Assembly: GCA_965227145.1 (NCBI GenBank)
Contig: OZ245730.1
Span: 5,146,001 to 5,210,000, forward strand
Direction of reading: 5' to 3'
Length of the DNA stretch: 64,000 bases
DNA from: JACKAQ01 sp965227145
Lineage (GTDB): Bacteria > Calditrichota > Calditrichia > RBG-13-44-9 > J075
Numbering within the stretch: the stretch's first letter is position 1; each line of letters starts with the position of its first letter. The notes under the pieces are model-generated. The model searched no databases. It saw only the letters and a program-made list of their open reading frames with translations, and was not told the origin of the DNA. Position numbers and translations under genes: made by a program. Below, piece by piece: positions 33,269 through 41,542 of the stretch.

Positions 33269-34561
33269 ATGAACATATATAAAAAATGGCAAATCGCAGT
33301 GATGATTCTGTTGCTGGCAACCGGACTTTCCGCAAAAGAATGGACGGTGCAGCCGGGCACGCAATTCCCGACCATCCGGGCAGCGATTGCCGCAGCGGAC
33401 AGCGGCGATGTGATCATCGTGAAAAGCGGCACCTATCGCGAAAGCCCGGTTGAAGTGAACAAATCCGTGAGTATCATCGGCGATGGCGAGGTGATCATCG
33501 ACGGTGAAGAAGATCATCAGGTGATCACGGTTACGGCTGATAACGTCACGCTGAAAAATCTGGACATCCGCAACTGCGGCGTCAGTTTTGTGGACGACAA
33601 AGCCGGAGTGAAAGTGGAAGAATGCGCCAACGTGCGCATCGAAAACTGCCGTTTTCTGAATACATTTTTTGCGATTTATCTGGCGAAATCACGCGATTGC
33701 ACAATTTCCAACAACAGCATTCGCGGATTCGCCAAAACCGAAGCCGCATCCGGCAACGGCGTTCACCTGTGGTATTGCCGCGATATCGAGGTGTCCAACA
33801 ACCGCATCACCGGTCACCGCGACGGCATTTATTTCGAATTTGTGCAGGGCGGCAATATTCACGATAACCACAGCGAAAAAAATCTGCGGTACGGATTGCA
33901 CTTCATGTTTTCGGACGGCTGCCATTATACGGGCAACACCTTCCGCAACAACGGCGCGGGCGTGGCGGTGATGTACACCAAAAATGTCACGATGATCAAC
34001 AACCATTTCGACCAGAATTGGGGCAACGCGGCGTTCGGTTTGCTGCTGAAAGACATCACCGATAGCGAGATCAGCAACAATTTTTTCATCAAAAATTCGA
34101 TTGGCATTTACGCAGAAAATTCCAGCCGCATCGATGTGCGGCAAAACGATTTCCGGGAAAACGGCTGGGCGATCAAAATTATGGCGAACTGCGCGGACAA
34201 CGTTATTTCGGAGAATAATTTCGTTGCCAACGCATTCGATGTTGCGACCAACAGCCGCAACAATTTCAGCCGTTTTTCGGGAAATTATTGGGGAAATTAC
34301 AGCGGATACGACCTCAACCGCGACGGTTTCGGCGATGTGCCGTTTCGTCCGGTGCGCCTGTTTTCGCTGATTGTTGAGCAAAATCCGCCTGCGCTGATCA
34401 TGTTGCGCAGCCTGTTTGTGGATATGCTGGATGTTGCAGAAAACGTGTTCCCGGTGCTCACGCCGGAAACATTGGTTGACGATCGCCCGCTGATGCATCC
34501 TGTCAGGGTTGACAAACTGCATAAAATTAAGGGGTTAAGTGGGTTAAAAGAGAGTGAGTGA
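33269..34561 (+). CDS. nosD: NosD periplasmic copper-site maturation protein
   Basis: 430 residues with a signal peptide (first ~21) and then a right-handed beta-helix of CASH/PbH1 repeats (NVTLKNLDIRNCGV, GIYFEFVQGGNIHDNHS, YGLHFMFSDGCHYTGN, GVAVMYTKNVTMINN). NosD acts with the NosFY transporter in assembling the CuZ centre. The final ~25 residues (HKIKGLSGLKESE) come from a GTTAAGTGGGTTAAAAG repeat and look like a recent extension. It is followed by nosF after 75 bases. Confidence 0.92.
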   Translation: MNIYKKWQIAVMILLLATGLSAKEWTVQPGTQFPTIRAAIAAADSGDVIIVKSGTYRESPVEVNKSVSIIGDGEVIIDGEEDHQVITVTADNVTLKNLDIRNCGVSFVDDKAGVKVEECANVRIENCRFLNTFFAIYLAKSRDCTISNNSIRGFAKTEAASGNGVHLWYCRDIEVSNNRITGHRDGIYFEFVQGGNIHDNHSEKNLRYGLHFMFSDGCHYTGNTFRNNGAGVAVMYTKNVTMINNHFDQNWGNAAFGLLLKDITDSEISNNFFIKNSIGIYAENSSRIDVRQNDFRENGWAIKIMANCADNVISENNFVANAFDVATNSRNNFSRFSGNYWGNYSGYDLNRDGFGDVPFRPVRLFSLIVEQNPPALIMLRSLFVDMLDVAENVFPVLTPETLVDDRPLMHPVRVDKLHKIKGLSGLKESE

Positions 34562-34636
34562 GAGATGGGTTTCGGCGGGCAGGCAACACCTGTCCGTCGT
34601 GCTCATGGCAAATGAATTGAAATTGGAGTGAAAAAA

Positions 34637-35347
34637 ATGATAGAATTAAACGGATTGACAAAAAGTTTCGGGCGGCTGGATGTGCTCAAAGGGGTGGATT
34701 TGCGCATCGAAACGGGCAGCGTTACCGCCATTCTGGGTCCCAACGGATCGGGAAAAACCACGCTCATCAAATCCATTTTGGGATTGGTGAAGCCGGATGC
34801 CGGGGAAATTCGGGTGAATGGCAAGCGTGTCAACGGCGATGTGGCATACAAAAAGCTGATCGGCTACATGCCGCAAATCGCCCGTTTCCCGGAAAACCTG
34901 ACCGTGGACGAAATTTTGCGAATGGTGAAAGACCTCCGCAGCGATGCAGGCGAGCTGGACGAAGCGCTGTATCACGAATTTTTGCTGGCGAAAGAGCTGG
35001 CAAAGCCGATCCGCACGCTTTCCGGCGGCACCCGCCAAAAGGTGAGCGCAACCGTCGCGTTCCTGTTTCGTGCCCCGATTTTGATTCTGGACGAACCGAC
35101 CGCCGGGCTCGATCCGCTTTCCAGCAGCCGGCTGAAAGACAAAATTCTGCGCGAAAAAGCCAACGGACGCACCATTATTTTAACCTCGCACGTGATGAGC
35201 GAAGTGCAGGAACTCGCCGACCGGCTGGTATTTTTGCAGGACGGCAATATTTTTTATAACGGCAGACTGCAAAGCATGATCGACAATACCGGCGAAGTGC
35301 AACTGGAACGCGCCATCGCCCGGATGATGGAAGGAGAACTGCAATGA
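34637..35347 (+). CDS. nosF: NosF ABC transporter ATPase
   Basis: 236 residues. Walker A GPNGSGKTT (about 30-38), signature LSGGTRQK, Walker B LILDEPTAGLDP and the H-loop TSHVM are all present. NosF powers the NosY membrane part and, with NosD, supplies a sulfur species or matures CuZ in NosZ. The ATG at 34637 has GGAG at the right distance; a GTG at 34628 would add three residues. Overlaps nosY by 4 bases (ATGA). Confidence 0.93.
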   Translation: MIELNGLTKSFGRLDVLKGVDLRIETGSVTAILGPNGSGKTTLIKSILGLVKPDAGEIRVNGKRVNGDVAYKKLIGYMPQIARFPENLTVDEILRMVKDLRSDAGELDEALYHEFLLAKELAKPIRTLSGGTRQKVSATVAFLFRAPILILDEPTAGLDPLSSSRLKDKILREKANGRTIILTSHVMSEVQELADRLVFLQDGNIFYNGRLQSMIDNTGEVQLERAIARMMEGELQ

Positions 35348-36135
35348 CAACGACCCTAAAGATTGTAAAATATGAACTTAACGATATCGTCCGAAGCAAA
35401 TGGCTGCTGTTTTACGGCGTGTTTTTTCTGCTGATTACCGATGCCCTGTTCCGTTTTGGCGGCAGCAGCGCCAAAGTGATTCTCAGCCTGATGAACGTTG
35501 TGCTGCTGATTATCCCGCTGATGAGCATCATTTTTGGGGTGATGTATTTGTATAATGCCCGCGAATTTATCGAAATGATGTTGTCGCAGCCGATCAAACG
35601 TCGCGAGCTGTTCAGCGGATTATATGCCGGACTAGCGCTACCGCTCTGCGCCGGATTTGTCGCCGGTGTGCTGCTGCCGTTCGCGCTGCACGGCGTGAAC
35701 GATCCGTCGCATGTGGGCACGCTGGGCATTTTGCTGGTTTCCGGCGTTTTTCTCACACTCATTTTTCTGGCGCTGGCGTTTCTCATCGCCATTCATTTTG
35801 AAGATCGCGTGAAAGGGTTGGGCGCCGCCATCATCACGTATCTGCTCTTTTCGGTAATTTACGACGGCGCGGTGCTTTTCGCCGCATACCTGTTCAGCGA
35901 TTACCCGATGGAAAAACCGATGATCGCGCTCAGCACGTTCAATCCCATCGATCTTGCGCGGGTGCTCATCATGCTCAAATTCGATGTCGCTGCGCTGATG
36001 GGCTACACCGGCGCCGTGTTCGAACGCTTTTTCGGCGGCTCCGGGGGCATCGGCATTTCGATGGTTTCGCTGCTGCTGTGGGCAACCGTTCCGCTGTGGC
36101 TGGGCATGCGCAAATTCGCCAAACGGGATTTCTAG
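35344..36135 (+). CDS. nosY: NosY ABC transporter permease
   Basis: 263 residues with six membrane helices of the ABC-2 type, a loop RSKWLLFYGVFFLLITDALF at helix 1 and YLYNAREFIEMMLSQPIKRRELF after helix 2, which is the conserved coupling-helix region of NosY-like permeases. Functions as the partner of NosF in NosZ copper-centre assembly. Start overlaps nosF by ATGA, so translation is coupled. Last gene of the nos operon; no terminator follows before the toxin-antitoxin promoter. Confidence 0.92.
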   Translation: MTTTLKIVKYELNDIVRSKWLLFYGVFFLLITDALFRFGGSSAKVILSLMNVVLLIIPLMSIIFGVMYLYNAREFIEMMLSQPIKRRELFSGLYAGLALPLCAGFVAGVLLPFALHGVNDPSHVGTLGILLVSGVFLTLIFLALAFLIAIHFEDRVKGLGAAIITYLLFSVIYDGAVLFAAYLFSDYPMEKPMIALSTFNPIDLARVLIMLKFDVAALMGYTGAVFERFFGGSGGIGISMVSLLLWATVPLWLGMRKFAKRDF

Positions 36136-36147
36136 GAGTTAAAAATC

Positions 36148-36176
36148 TTGACAATTGATAGCATATATACTATCTT
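36148..36176 (+). promoter_or_regulatory. Promoter with overlapping palindromic operator of the PIN/RHH pair
   Basis: TTGACA (36148-36153), 17-base spacer, TATCTT (36171-36176). Within it lies the near-palindrome GATAGCATATATACTATC (36157-36174, one pair of mismatches), the kind of site a ribbon-helix-helix antitoxin binds. The expected start point falls about at the ATG (36182), so the message could be leaderless. Confidence 0.6.
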
Positions 36177-36181
36177 AATCA

Positions 36182-36616
36182 ATGCTATTGACTTTAGATA
36201 CAAATGTACTTTATCAGGCGTTGATGAGCAAAAAGGGAGCATCTTTCTTTATTTTTCAACAGGTTCGTGCGTTGAAAATTCAGATTGCGCTATCAGTACC
36301 GGTTTTTGCTGAATATGAAGCTGTATTGAAACGGGAAAAATCAATACGTGATTTTGATCTTTCCGGCGGAGATGTAGATAAATTTCTTCGATTGATTGCT
36401 TTTGTAGGAAAAAAATTCCAGACATATTACCTTTTTCGCCCGAATTTACCAGATGAAAATGATAATATGTTTGTGGAATTGGCGATTGTGAGCCAATGTG
36501 ATTATCTTGTCACGAGCAATCTGAAAGATTTTAATAATGCCGAATTAATATTTGATGACTTAAACATTATAACTCCTACAGAATTTGTAAAAGTGTGGAG
36601 AAAAAACCATGGCTAA
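36182..36616 (+). CDS. PIN-domain toxin (type II toxin-antitoxin)
   Basis: 144 residues. The PIN acidic residues lie in LTLDTNVLY (D6), PVFAEYEAVL, DENDNMFVELA and NLKDF; the layout fits the PIN family described as putative toxin-antitoxin toxins (COG1569). It would be a Mg2+-dependent RNase. It precedes its antitoxin partner, which overlaps it by 8 bases, in contrast to the usual antitoxin-first order. The pair sits between nosY and the copper-uptake genes. No ribosome site is seen before the ATG. Confidence 0.8.
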   Translation: MLLTLDTNVLYQALMSKKGASFFIFQQVRALKIQIALSVPVFAEYEAVLKREKSIRDFDLSGGDVDKFLRLIAFVGKKFQTYYLFRPNLPDENDNMFVELAIVSQCDYLVTSNLKDFNNAELIFDDLNIITPTEFVKVWRKNHG

Positions 36617-36872
36617 AGCAAGTGTATTGACCATCAGGGTTCCGGCAGAATTGAAACATCGGATTGCTTTGGTAGCAGAAGAGCAGGGAATTTCTATCAA
36701 TCAGCTCGCCATGTATATGTTTACCAAAGAAATCGGCAATCTTGAAGCCGGGCAACAAATAGACAATTATTGGAAAGATTTTTCCAAAGAACAGATTTTC
36801 AGCGATTTTGACGAAGTCATGTCCAAAGTCAAAGATCGTGAAGTGCCTGATTGGGATAAGACTGAATTTTAA
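36609..36872 (+). CDS. Ribbon-helix-helix antitoxin
   Basis: 87 residues. The N-terminal SVLTIRVPAELKHRIALVAEEQGISINQLAMYMF is a classic ribbon-helix-helix (HicB/CopG-like) DNA-binding fold (residues ~4-40), followed by an acidic C-terminus that would cover the toxin. It overlaps the PIN gene by 8 bases. It is expected to bind the palindrome at 36157-36174 and repress the pair. Confidence 0.8.
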   Translation: MAKASVLTIRVPAELKHRIALVAEEQGISINQLAMYMFTKEIGNLEAGQQIDNYWKDFSKEQIFSDFDEVMSKVKDREVPDWDKTEF

Positions 36873-36886
36873 CCAATGTTAGACTG

Positions 36887-37261
36887 ATGTATACCTCATC
36901 CAAAATTTTCGCAACCGTGCTGCTGCTCATTTTCGCCTATGTGGCAATGGTGCAGCCGGTGCTGCAATCCGGGCAGGCTGGCGGTATCCACGCTAACTGC
37001 GATTGCGGCTGCGATGAAAACAGCACTTCCTGCTGCTGTTCGCCGGCAACGCTGGATGAAGGCGTGAGCATCCGCGCCTGCGGAACGGGATTTCCGTCGT
37101 TCAATATTGCTAATTTCGGCTCGTGCCTGATTCAGCCGTATTTTCAGGTTAAACAAATCGTTGAAGACACAACTTCATTTAATTGCATCCATTTTTTTAT
37201 CGACTCACCCGAATTTCTCACTCCCATCGAACACCCTCCGGAAACGGCAATTTACAGTTGA
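36887..37261 (+). CDS. Small Cys-rich secreted protein next to the copper receptor
   Basis: 124 residues. An N-terminal hydrophobic signal (IFATVLLLIFAYVAMVQPVL) is followed by NCDCGCDENSTSCCCS, eight Cys in a short span, and further Cys at CGTG, SCL and NCI. The rest is unremarkable. No family is recognised. Its place 14 bases after a toxin-antitoxin pair and 162 bases before an OprC/NosA-like copper receptor suggests a metal-binding role, which is an inference. There are no close relatives in the window. Confidence 0.6.
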   Translation: MYTSSKIFATVLLLIFAYVAMVQPVLQSGQAGGIHANCDCGCDENSTSCCCSPATLDEGVSIRACGTGFPSFNIANFGSCLIQPYFQVKQIVEDTTSFNCIHFFIDSPEFLTPIEHPPETAIYS

Positions 37262-37265
37262 TTTG

Positions 37266-37345
37266 TTCCGGCAATTTAGGCCGGAAATGATTATTGGAAT
37301 GGTGGTGCGCCGGTAATCGCAGCGCAACCGGATGGCTACATCCGG
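37266..37345 (+). promoter_or_regulatory. Structured leader of the copper receptor gene
   Basis: Two perfect 7-bp hairpins: TTCCGGC/GCCGGAA (37266-37272, 37280-37286) and CCGGATG/CATCCGG with a GCTA loop (37328-37345). Neither has a T-tract. I could not match it to a known riboswitch class. Confidence 0.35.
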
Positions 37346-37423
37346 GGCTGTAGTTTGCCATCGCAAATGAATCGCCACAGCCGTTCCGCAACCATCAACC
37401 GAAATTGCAAAAGGAGGCAAGCG

Positions 37424-39712
37424 ATGAAATTGCTTCGCTTATCAATCGCGATCGCCCTGTTGTGCAGCGCTGTTTTTGCAGATGCGCCGCAGCAAATCAC
37501 TGGCCGGGTGATCGACCAATCCAGCCAAAAACCGGTGGAAAACGCCGTATTTTATATCGAATCGACCAATCAATTTGTGCAATCCGATGCGAACGGCACG
37601 TTTAAAATGAATGTTCTGCCGGGCGAATATATCGCACAAATTATGCGGGTGGGCTACGAAACAGCGGTGCAAACCATCGCGATTCGCGAATCCGCATCGC
37701 AACCAATCTTGATTTCCCTCAAACAGCAACCGGTCACAGTAGAAGACATCACGGTGACCGAAAAAGCCAGTTCGCTCACGCTGCAAAGCGATGTGTACGC
37801 GCGGGAAATCAGCGAAACATCGCCGAAGGATGTCGGGCTGTTTTTGCGCAGCCAACCGGGATTCGGCGCCATCCGGCGCGGCGGCTACGCTATCGATCCG
37901 GTGATGCGCGGCTTCAAATACGAACAGCTCAACGTGCAGTTCGATGGCGGCATCAAAGTATCGCACGCCTGCCCGAACCGGATGGACCCGGTGACATCGC
38001 ACATCCGTGCGCAAGATCTTGAAAAAATTGAAATTGTAAAAGGTCCCTACACCGTGCGATACGGGCAAACGCTCGGCGGCGTGGTGAATCTGGTGCAAAA
38101 ACGCCCGGCGCTCACCCAAACGCTGAACGCGCACGCGGAAATCGAAAGCGGTTACGACAGCAACGGCGACAGCCGCACCGCGCGCGGCGCGGTTACGGTC
38201 AGCGATCAAAAATATGACCTGTTTATCAGCGGCGGCACGCAGGATGCCGGCAACTACGAAAACGGCGACGGCGTGGAAATTCCCTCCAGCTATCGCGTGA
38301 ATGATTATCTGATTCGCGCAGGATTTCGTCCGGCGGAAAATCACCGGCTGCAGTTTTCCTGGCGGCAATCGTTTGTGCGCGATGTGCTGCACGCCGCGCT
38401 GCCGATGGATTCCGATCTCGACGATACGGATATTTGGGCGGTGGATTACGCCGCGCAGCATCTCGGAAAAACCGTTTTTTCGCTGAACGCAAAGGTGTTC
38501 GGCTCGGCAGCGGATCACGTGATGAGCAACACGCTCCGCCCGAATTATCGCATGACACACGCCGTTGCCACGGTGAATTCCGAAATGCTCGGCGGCAAAA
38601 TTGAAATCGGGCTGACGCCGGCGGCGAAAACGCTCTGGTATTTCGGTGCGGACGCGCAAAGCACCGCCAAAGACGGCTTCCGCGAACGCGATGTCTATAT
38701 GATGAACGGGATGATGTTCAACCCGCCGCGCGAATTTACCGATTTTATCTGGCAGGATTCCGAGCTGCAAAACGCGGGCATTTTCAGCGAAGTGCGCCAA
38801 TCGCTTTCGCCGAAAACCACGATTGTGGCAGGTGCGCGGGTGGATTTCGTTCAATCGAAAATTAACGATCCGGCACCGCAATTCACCGCCGAATACGGCG
38901 AGATCGGCACGGAAAAAGAAACCAACCTGAGCGTGACCGCCACGCTGAATCACCGGCTGAACGCGAAAACCGAGCTGCAGCTTGCCGCCGGTCGCGGCGT
39001 TCGCTCTGCAAATTTGACCGAACGCTACATCAACCACCTCAGCGTTGGCGTGGATGCGTATGAATATTTCGGGAATCCCTATCTCAAACCGGAAGTGAAC
39101 CACCAGGCTGATCTTTCGGTGAATCGCCATTTGGGCAACCACACCGTTCGCGCGAATGTGTTTTATTCGCTGATAAACGACTATATTTCAGCGTTTGTTG
39201 ACGAAAATATGCCGCGCATTTACATGCCGGGCACCGAGCCGCTGTTCACTAAACGATTTGAAAATATCGATCGCGCCCGCCAAACAGGATTTGAGTTAAG
39301 CCTCGGCGGCGAACTGGGCAAAGGCTTTAGCTACCACTCCGGCATCGCCTACACCCACGCGACAGATTTGCAGCGCGACCAACCGCTGGCGGAAATCCCG
39401 CCGTTGGCGGGGCAGTTCCGACTGCGCTACGATCGCGGCGGCTATTTCGCAGAATCGGATCTGCGCATCGTTGCGCGGCAGGATCGCATCTCCAGCGCGT
39501 TCGGCGAATCGGAAACACCCGGATTTTCCGTGGCCAATTTCCGCGCCGGCTGGCAATTCCTGACATTCGCGGAGGCAATTGTCGCAGTCGAAAATATTTT
39601 CAATAAAAATTATTACGAACACCTGAACCGCAGCTACACCAACATGCCGGAAGCGGGTATGCTGTACGAGCCGGGACGCAATGTTCATTTGCAACTCAAA
39701 TTATCGCGCTAA
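37424..39712 (+). CDS. nosA: TonB-dependent copper receptor (OprC/NosA type)
   Basis: 762 residues. Signal peptide (first ~20), a carboxypeptidase-regulatory-like domain (about 24-100), the plug domain (about 120-235) with VKGPYTVRYGQTLGGVVNLV, then a beta-barrel ending in NYYEHLNRSY and a terminal aromatic-like LKLSR. In the plug, HACPNRMDP gives C183 and M187, the CxxxM copper site of OprC/NosA receptors. AAAGGAGG precedes the ATG. NosA-type receptors import copper for NosZ. It is adjacent to the nos operon and ends in a good terminator. Confidence 0.88.
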   Translation: MKLLRLSIAIALLCSAVFADAPQQITGRVIDQSSQKPVENAVFYIESTNQFVQSDANGTFKMNVLPGEYIAQIMRVGYETAVQTIAIRESASQPILISLKQQPVTVEDITVTEKASSLTLQSDVYAREISETSPKDVGLFLRSQPGFGAIRRGGYAIDPVMRGFKYEQLNVQFDGGIKVSHACPNRMDPVTSHIRAQDLEKIEIVKGPYTVRYGQTLGGVVNLVQKRPALTQTLNAHAEIESGYDSNGDSRTARGAVTVSDQKYDLFISGGTQDAGNYENGDGVEIPSSYRVNDYLIRAGFRPAENHRLQFSWRQSFVRDVLHAALPMDSDLDDTDIWAVDYAAQHLGKTVFSLNAKVFGSAADHVMSNTLRPNYRMTHAVATVNSEMLGGKIEIGLTPAAKTLWYFGADAQSTAKDGFRERDVYMMNGMMFNPPREFTDFIWQDSELQNAGIFSEVRQSLSPKTTIVAGARVDFVQSKINDPAPQFTAEYGEIGTEKETNLSVTATLNHRLNAKTELQLAAGRGVRSANLTERYINHLSVGVDAYEYFGNPYLKPEVNHQADLSVNRHLGNHTVRANVFYSLINDYISAFVDENMPRIYMPGTEPLFTKRFENIDRARQTGFELSLGGELGKGFSYHSGIAYTHATDLQRDQPLAEIPPLAGQFRLRYDRGGYFAESDLRIVARQDRISSAFGESETPGFSVANFRAGWQFLTFAEAIVAVENIFNKNYYEHLNRSYTNMPEAGMLYEPGRNVHLQLKLSR

Positions 39713-39734
39713 AACGCGAATCCATTTGAACCTA

Positions 39735-39776
39735 AAACCGGGATTTCTCTGCGGAGCAATTCCGGTTTGTTTTTTA
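39735..39776 (+). terminator. Intrinsic terminator after the copper receptor gene
   Basis: Stem AAACCGGGAT / ATTCCGGTTT (10 bp with one G-T pair) with an inner CTC/GAG helix, followed by GTTTTTT. It lies 22 bases after the stop codon. Confidence 0.75.
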
Positions 39777-39903
39777 TTCGTGTCAATCACACCGCCCGGC
39801 AACTTTCTTTGGCGCATCCCTTTACAAAAACAATGGGTTGTCGTATATTCGCATCTTGGAAAATCTATGTTGAACCATTCATTAAACTCAGATTGGAATT
39901 GAA

Positions 39904-41457
39904 ATGGCAGCATCTTCCCCGAAAAAAAGCGGCAACGGCGGATTTTTGAACCGCGCCCTCAATACTATTGAGGTGGTGGGCAATAAATTGCCGGATCCGG
40001 CGATGCTATTTTTGATCTCGATGGTGATCGTCTGGATTTTATCCTGGCTGCTCGCAGGTGTGCAATTTACCGAAATCAACCCGCGAACCGGCGAACCGAT
40101 CCGGATTCTCAACCAGTTAACCGGACCGGCGATTGCCACATTTTTATCAAATATGGTAACCACATTTACCGGATTTGCGCCGTTGGGCGTTGTGCTGGTG
40201 GCAATGCTGGGTGTCGGCGTTGCGGATGAATCCAAATTCATCAACACCGGATTGAAAATTTTGCTCGGCAAAACCGCCAGTTTTCTGCTGACGCCGATGG
40301 TTATTTTTGTGGGCATTTTGAGCCACAGCGCAGTGGATGCCGGATATGTGCTGGTGATTCCCCTTGGCGGCGTGATTTTTTACGCAGCCGGACGTCACCC
40401 GATTGCCGGGATTGCCGCAGCGTTTGCGGGCGTTTCCGGCGGATTCAGCGCGAATCCTGTTCCCTCCGCACTCGATCCGCTGTTACAGGGATTCACTCAG
40501 CCGGCAGCGCAAATTATCGACGCGAATTATCTGGTGAACCCGTTGTGCAACTATTTTTTCACCGCCGCATCGAGCATTTTGATTGTCGGTTTGGGCTGGT
40601 TTTTGACCGATCGCGTGATTGAACCCCGCTTGAATCGCGATACGCCGGTGGATAAAGATGCCGAAGAAGCACCGGACATGACCACAGTAGAACCGAAAGA
40701 AAAACGGGCATTTTTGATGGGCGCTTTAACGATGGTCGCCGGGCTGGTCGTTCTTGCATTGGCAATGATGCCGGCAGATTCGCCGCTGCGCGACGCCACC
40801 GGTTCGCTGAACTCATTTTCAGCACCGATCATGCAATCCATCGTCCCGCTGATTTTTCTGTTCTTCCTGCTCCCGGGCGTGGTTTACGGATACATGGCCG
40901 GCACATTCAAAACCGCCAAAGACATGGTTGACGCCATGACCAAAAACATGAAAGACATGGGCTATTACATTGTGATGGCTTTTTTCTGTGCGCTGTTTAT
41001 TTACGCGTTTGGGTCATCAAATATCGGCGCTTTGCTGGCAATTAAAGGCGCTACATTTTTGAAATCGCTCGCGTTGCCGGGAGGCGTAACGCTGTTCGGT
41101 ATCATCATTTTGGCCGGATTTGTGAACCTGTTCGTCGGCTCGGCTTCAGCGAAATGGGCGTTGCTCGCACCGATTTTCGTGCCGATGCTCATGCAAGTGG
41201 GATTCTCGCCGGAACTGACCCAGGCTGCCTATCGCGTCGGTGATTCTTCCACAAATATCATCACACCGCTGATGCCGTATTTCCCGCTGGTGGTGGTTTT
41301 CTGCCAACGCTATGTGAAGAAAACCGGGATCGGCACGCTGGTCTCAATTATGTTACCGTATTCGGTGGTTTTCCTGCTCAGCTGGACAATGTTTTTAGTG
41401 GTTTACTGGATTTTGGGCATTCCGCTGGGATTTCAGGCAAGCTATGTTTATCCCTGA
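39904..41457 (+). CDS. AbgT-family transporter
   Basis: 517 residues with about 12-13 membrane segments. The family signatures are visible: LPDPAMLFLISMVIVWILSWLL near the N-terminus, HSAVDAGYVLVIPLGGVIF, GVSGGFSANPVPSALDPLLQGFT and FVNLFVGSASAKWALLAPIFVPMLM with DSSTNIITPLMPYFPL. Members carry p-aminobenzoyl-glutamate or export sulfonamides; the substrate here is not determined by the sequence. It is a single gene with its own terminator. Confidence 0.9.
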   Translation: MAASSPKKSGNGGFLNRALNTIEVVGNKLPDPAMLFLISMVIVWILSWLLAGVQFTEINPRTGEPIRILNQLTGPAIATFLSNMVTTFTGFAPLGVVLVAMLGVGVADESKFINTGLKILLGKTASFLLTPMVIFVGILSHSAVDAGYVLVIPLGGVIFYAAGRHPIAGIAAAFAGVSGGFSANPVPSALDPLLQGFTQPAAQIIDANYLVNPLCNYFFTAASSILIVGLGWFLTDRVIEPRLNRDTPVDKDAEEAPDMTTVEPKEKRAFLMGALTMVAGLVVLALAMMPADSPLRDATGSLNSFSAPIMQSIVPLIFLFFLLPGVVYGYMAGTFKTAKDMVDAMTKNMKDMGYYIVMAFFCALFIYAFGSSNIGALLAIKGATFLKSLALPGGVTLFGIIILAGFVNLFVGSASAKWALLAPIFVPMLMQVGFSPELTQAAYRVGDSSTNIITPLMPYFPLVVVFCQRYVKKTGIGTLVSIMLPYSVVFLLSWTMFLVVYWILGIPLGFQASYVYP

Positions 41458-41484
41458 TGTTGAGATTCAAAAATTAACGAGCAA

Positions 41485-41517
41485 CAAAAAAAGCCTGCAA
41501 ATTGCAGGCTTTTTTTA
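41485..41517. terminator. Bidirectional intrinsic terminator
   Basis: AGCCTGCAA-A-TTGCAGGCT flanked by A6 and T7, so it can stop transcription on both strands. It lies between the convergent AbgT gene (stop 41457) and the gene at 41543. Confidence 0.85.
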
Positions 41518-41542
41518 TTTACAGAAAAAATAATGTGTTTCA

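Noticed and set aside
37262..37423. Cobalamin or other known riboswitch before the copper receptor
   Set aside because: The expected conserved boxes are not present, only two short hairpins.
37442..39142. 566-codon frame opposite the copper receptor
   Set aside because: Shadow of the receptor, whose plug and barrel motifs are clear.
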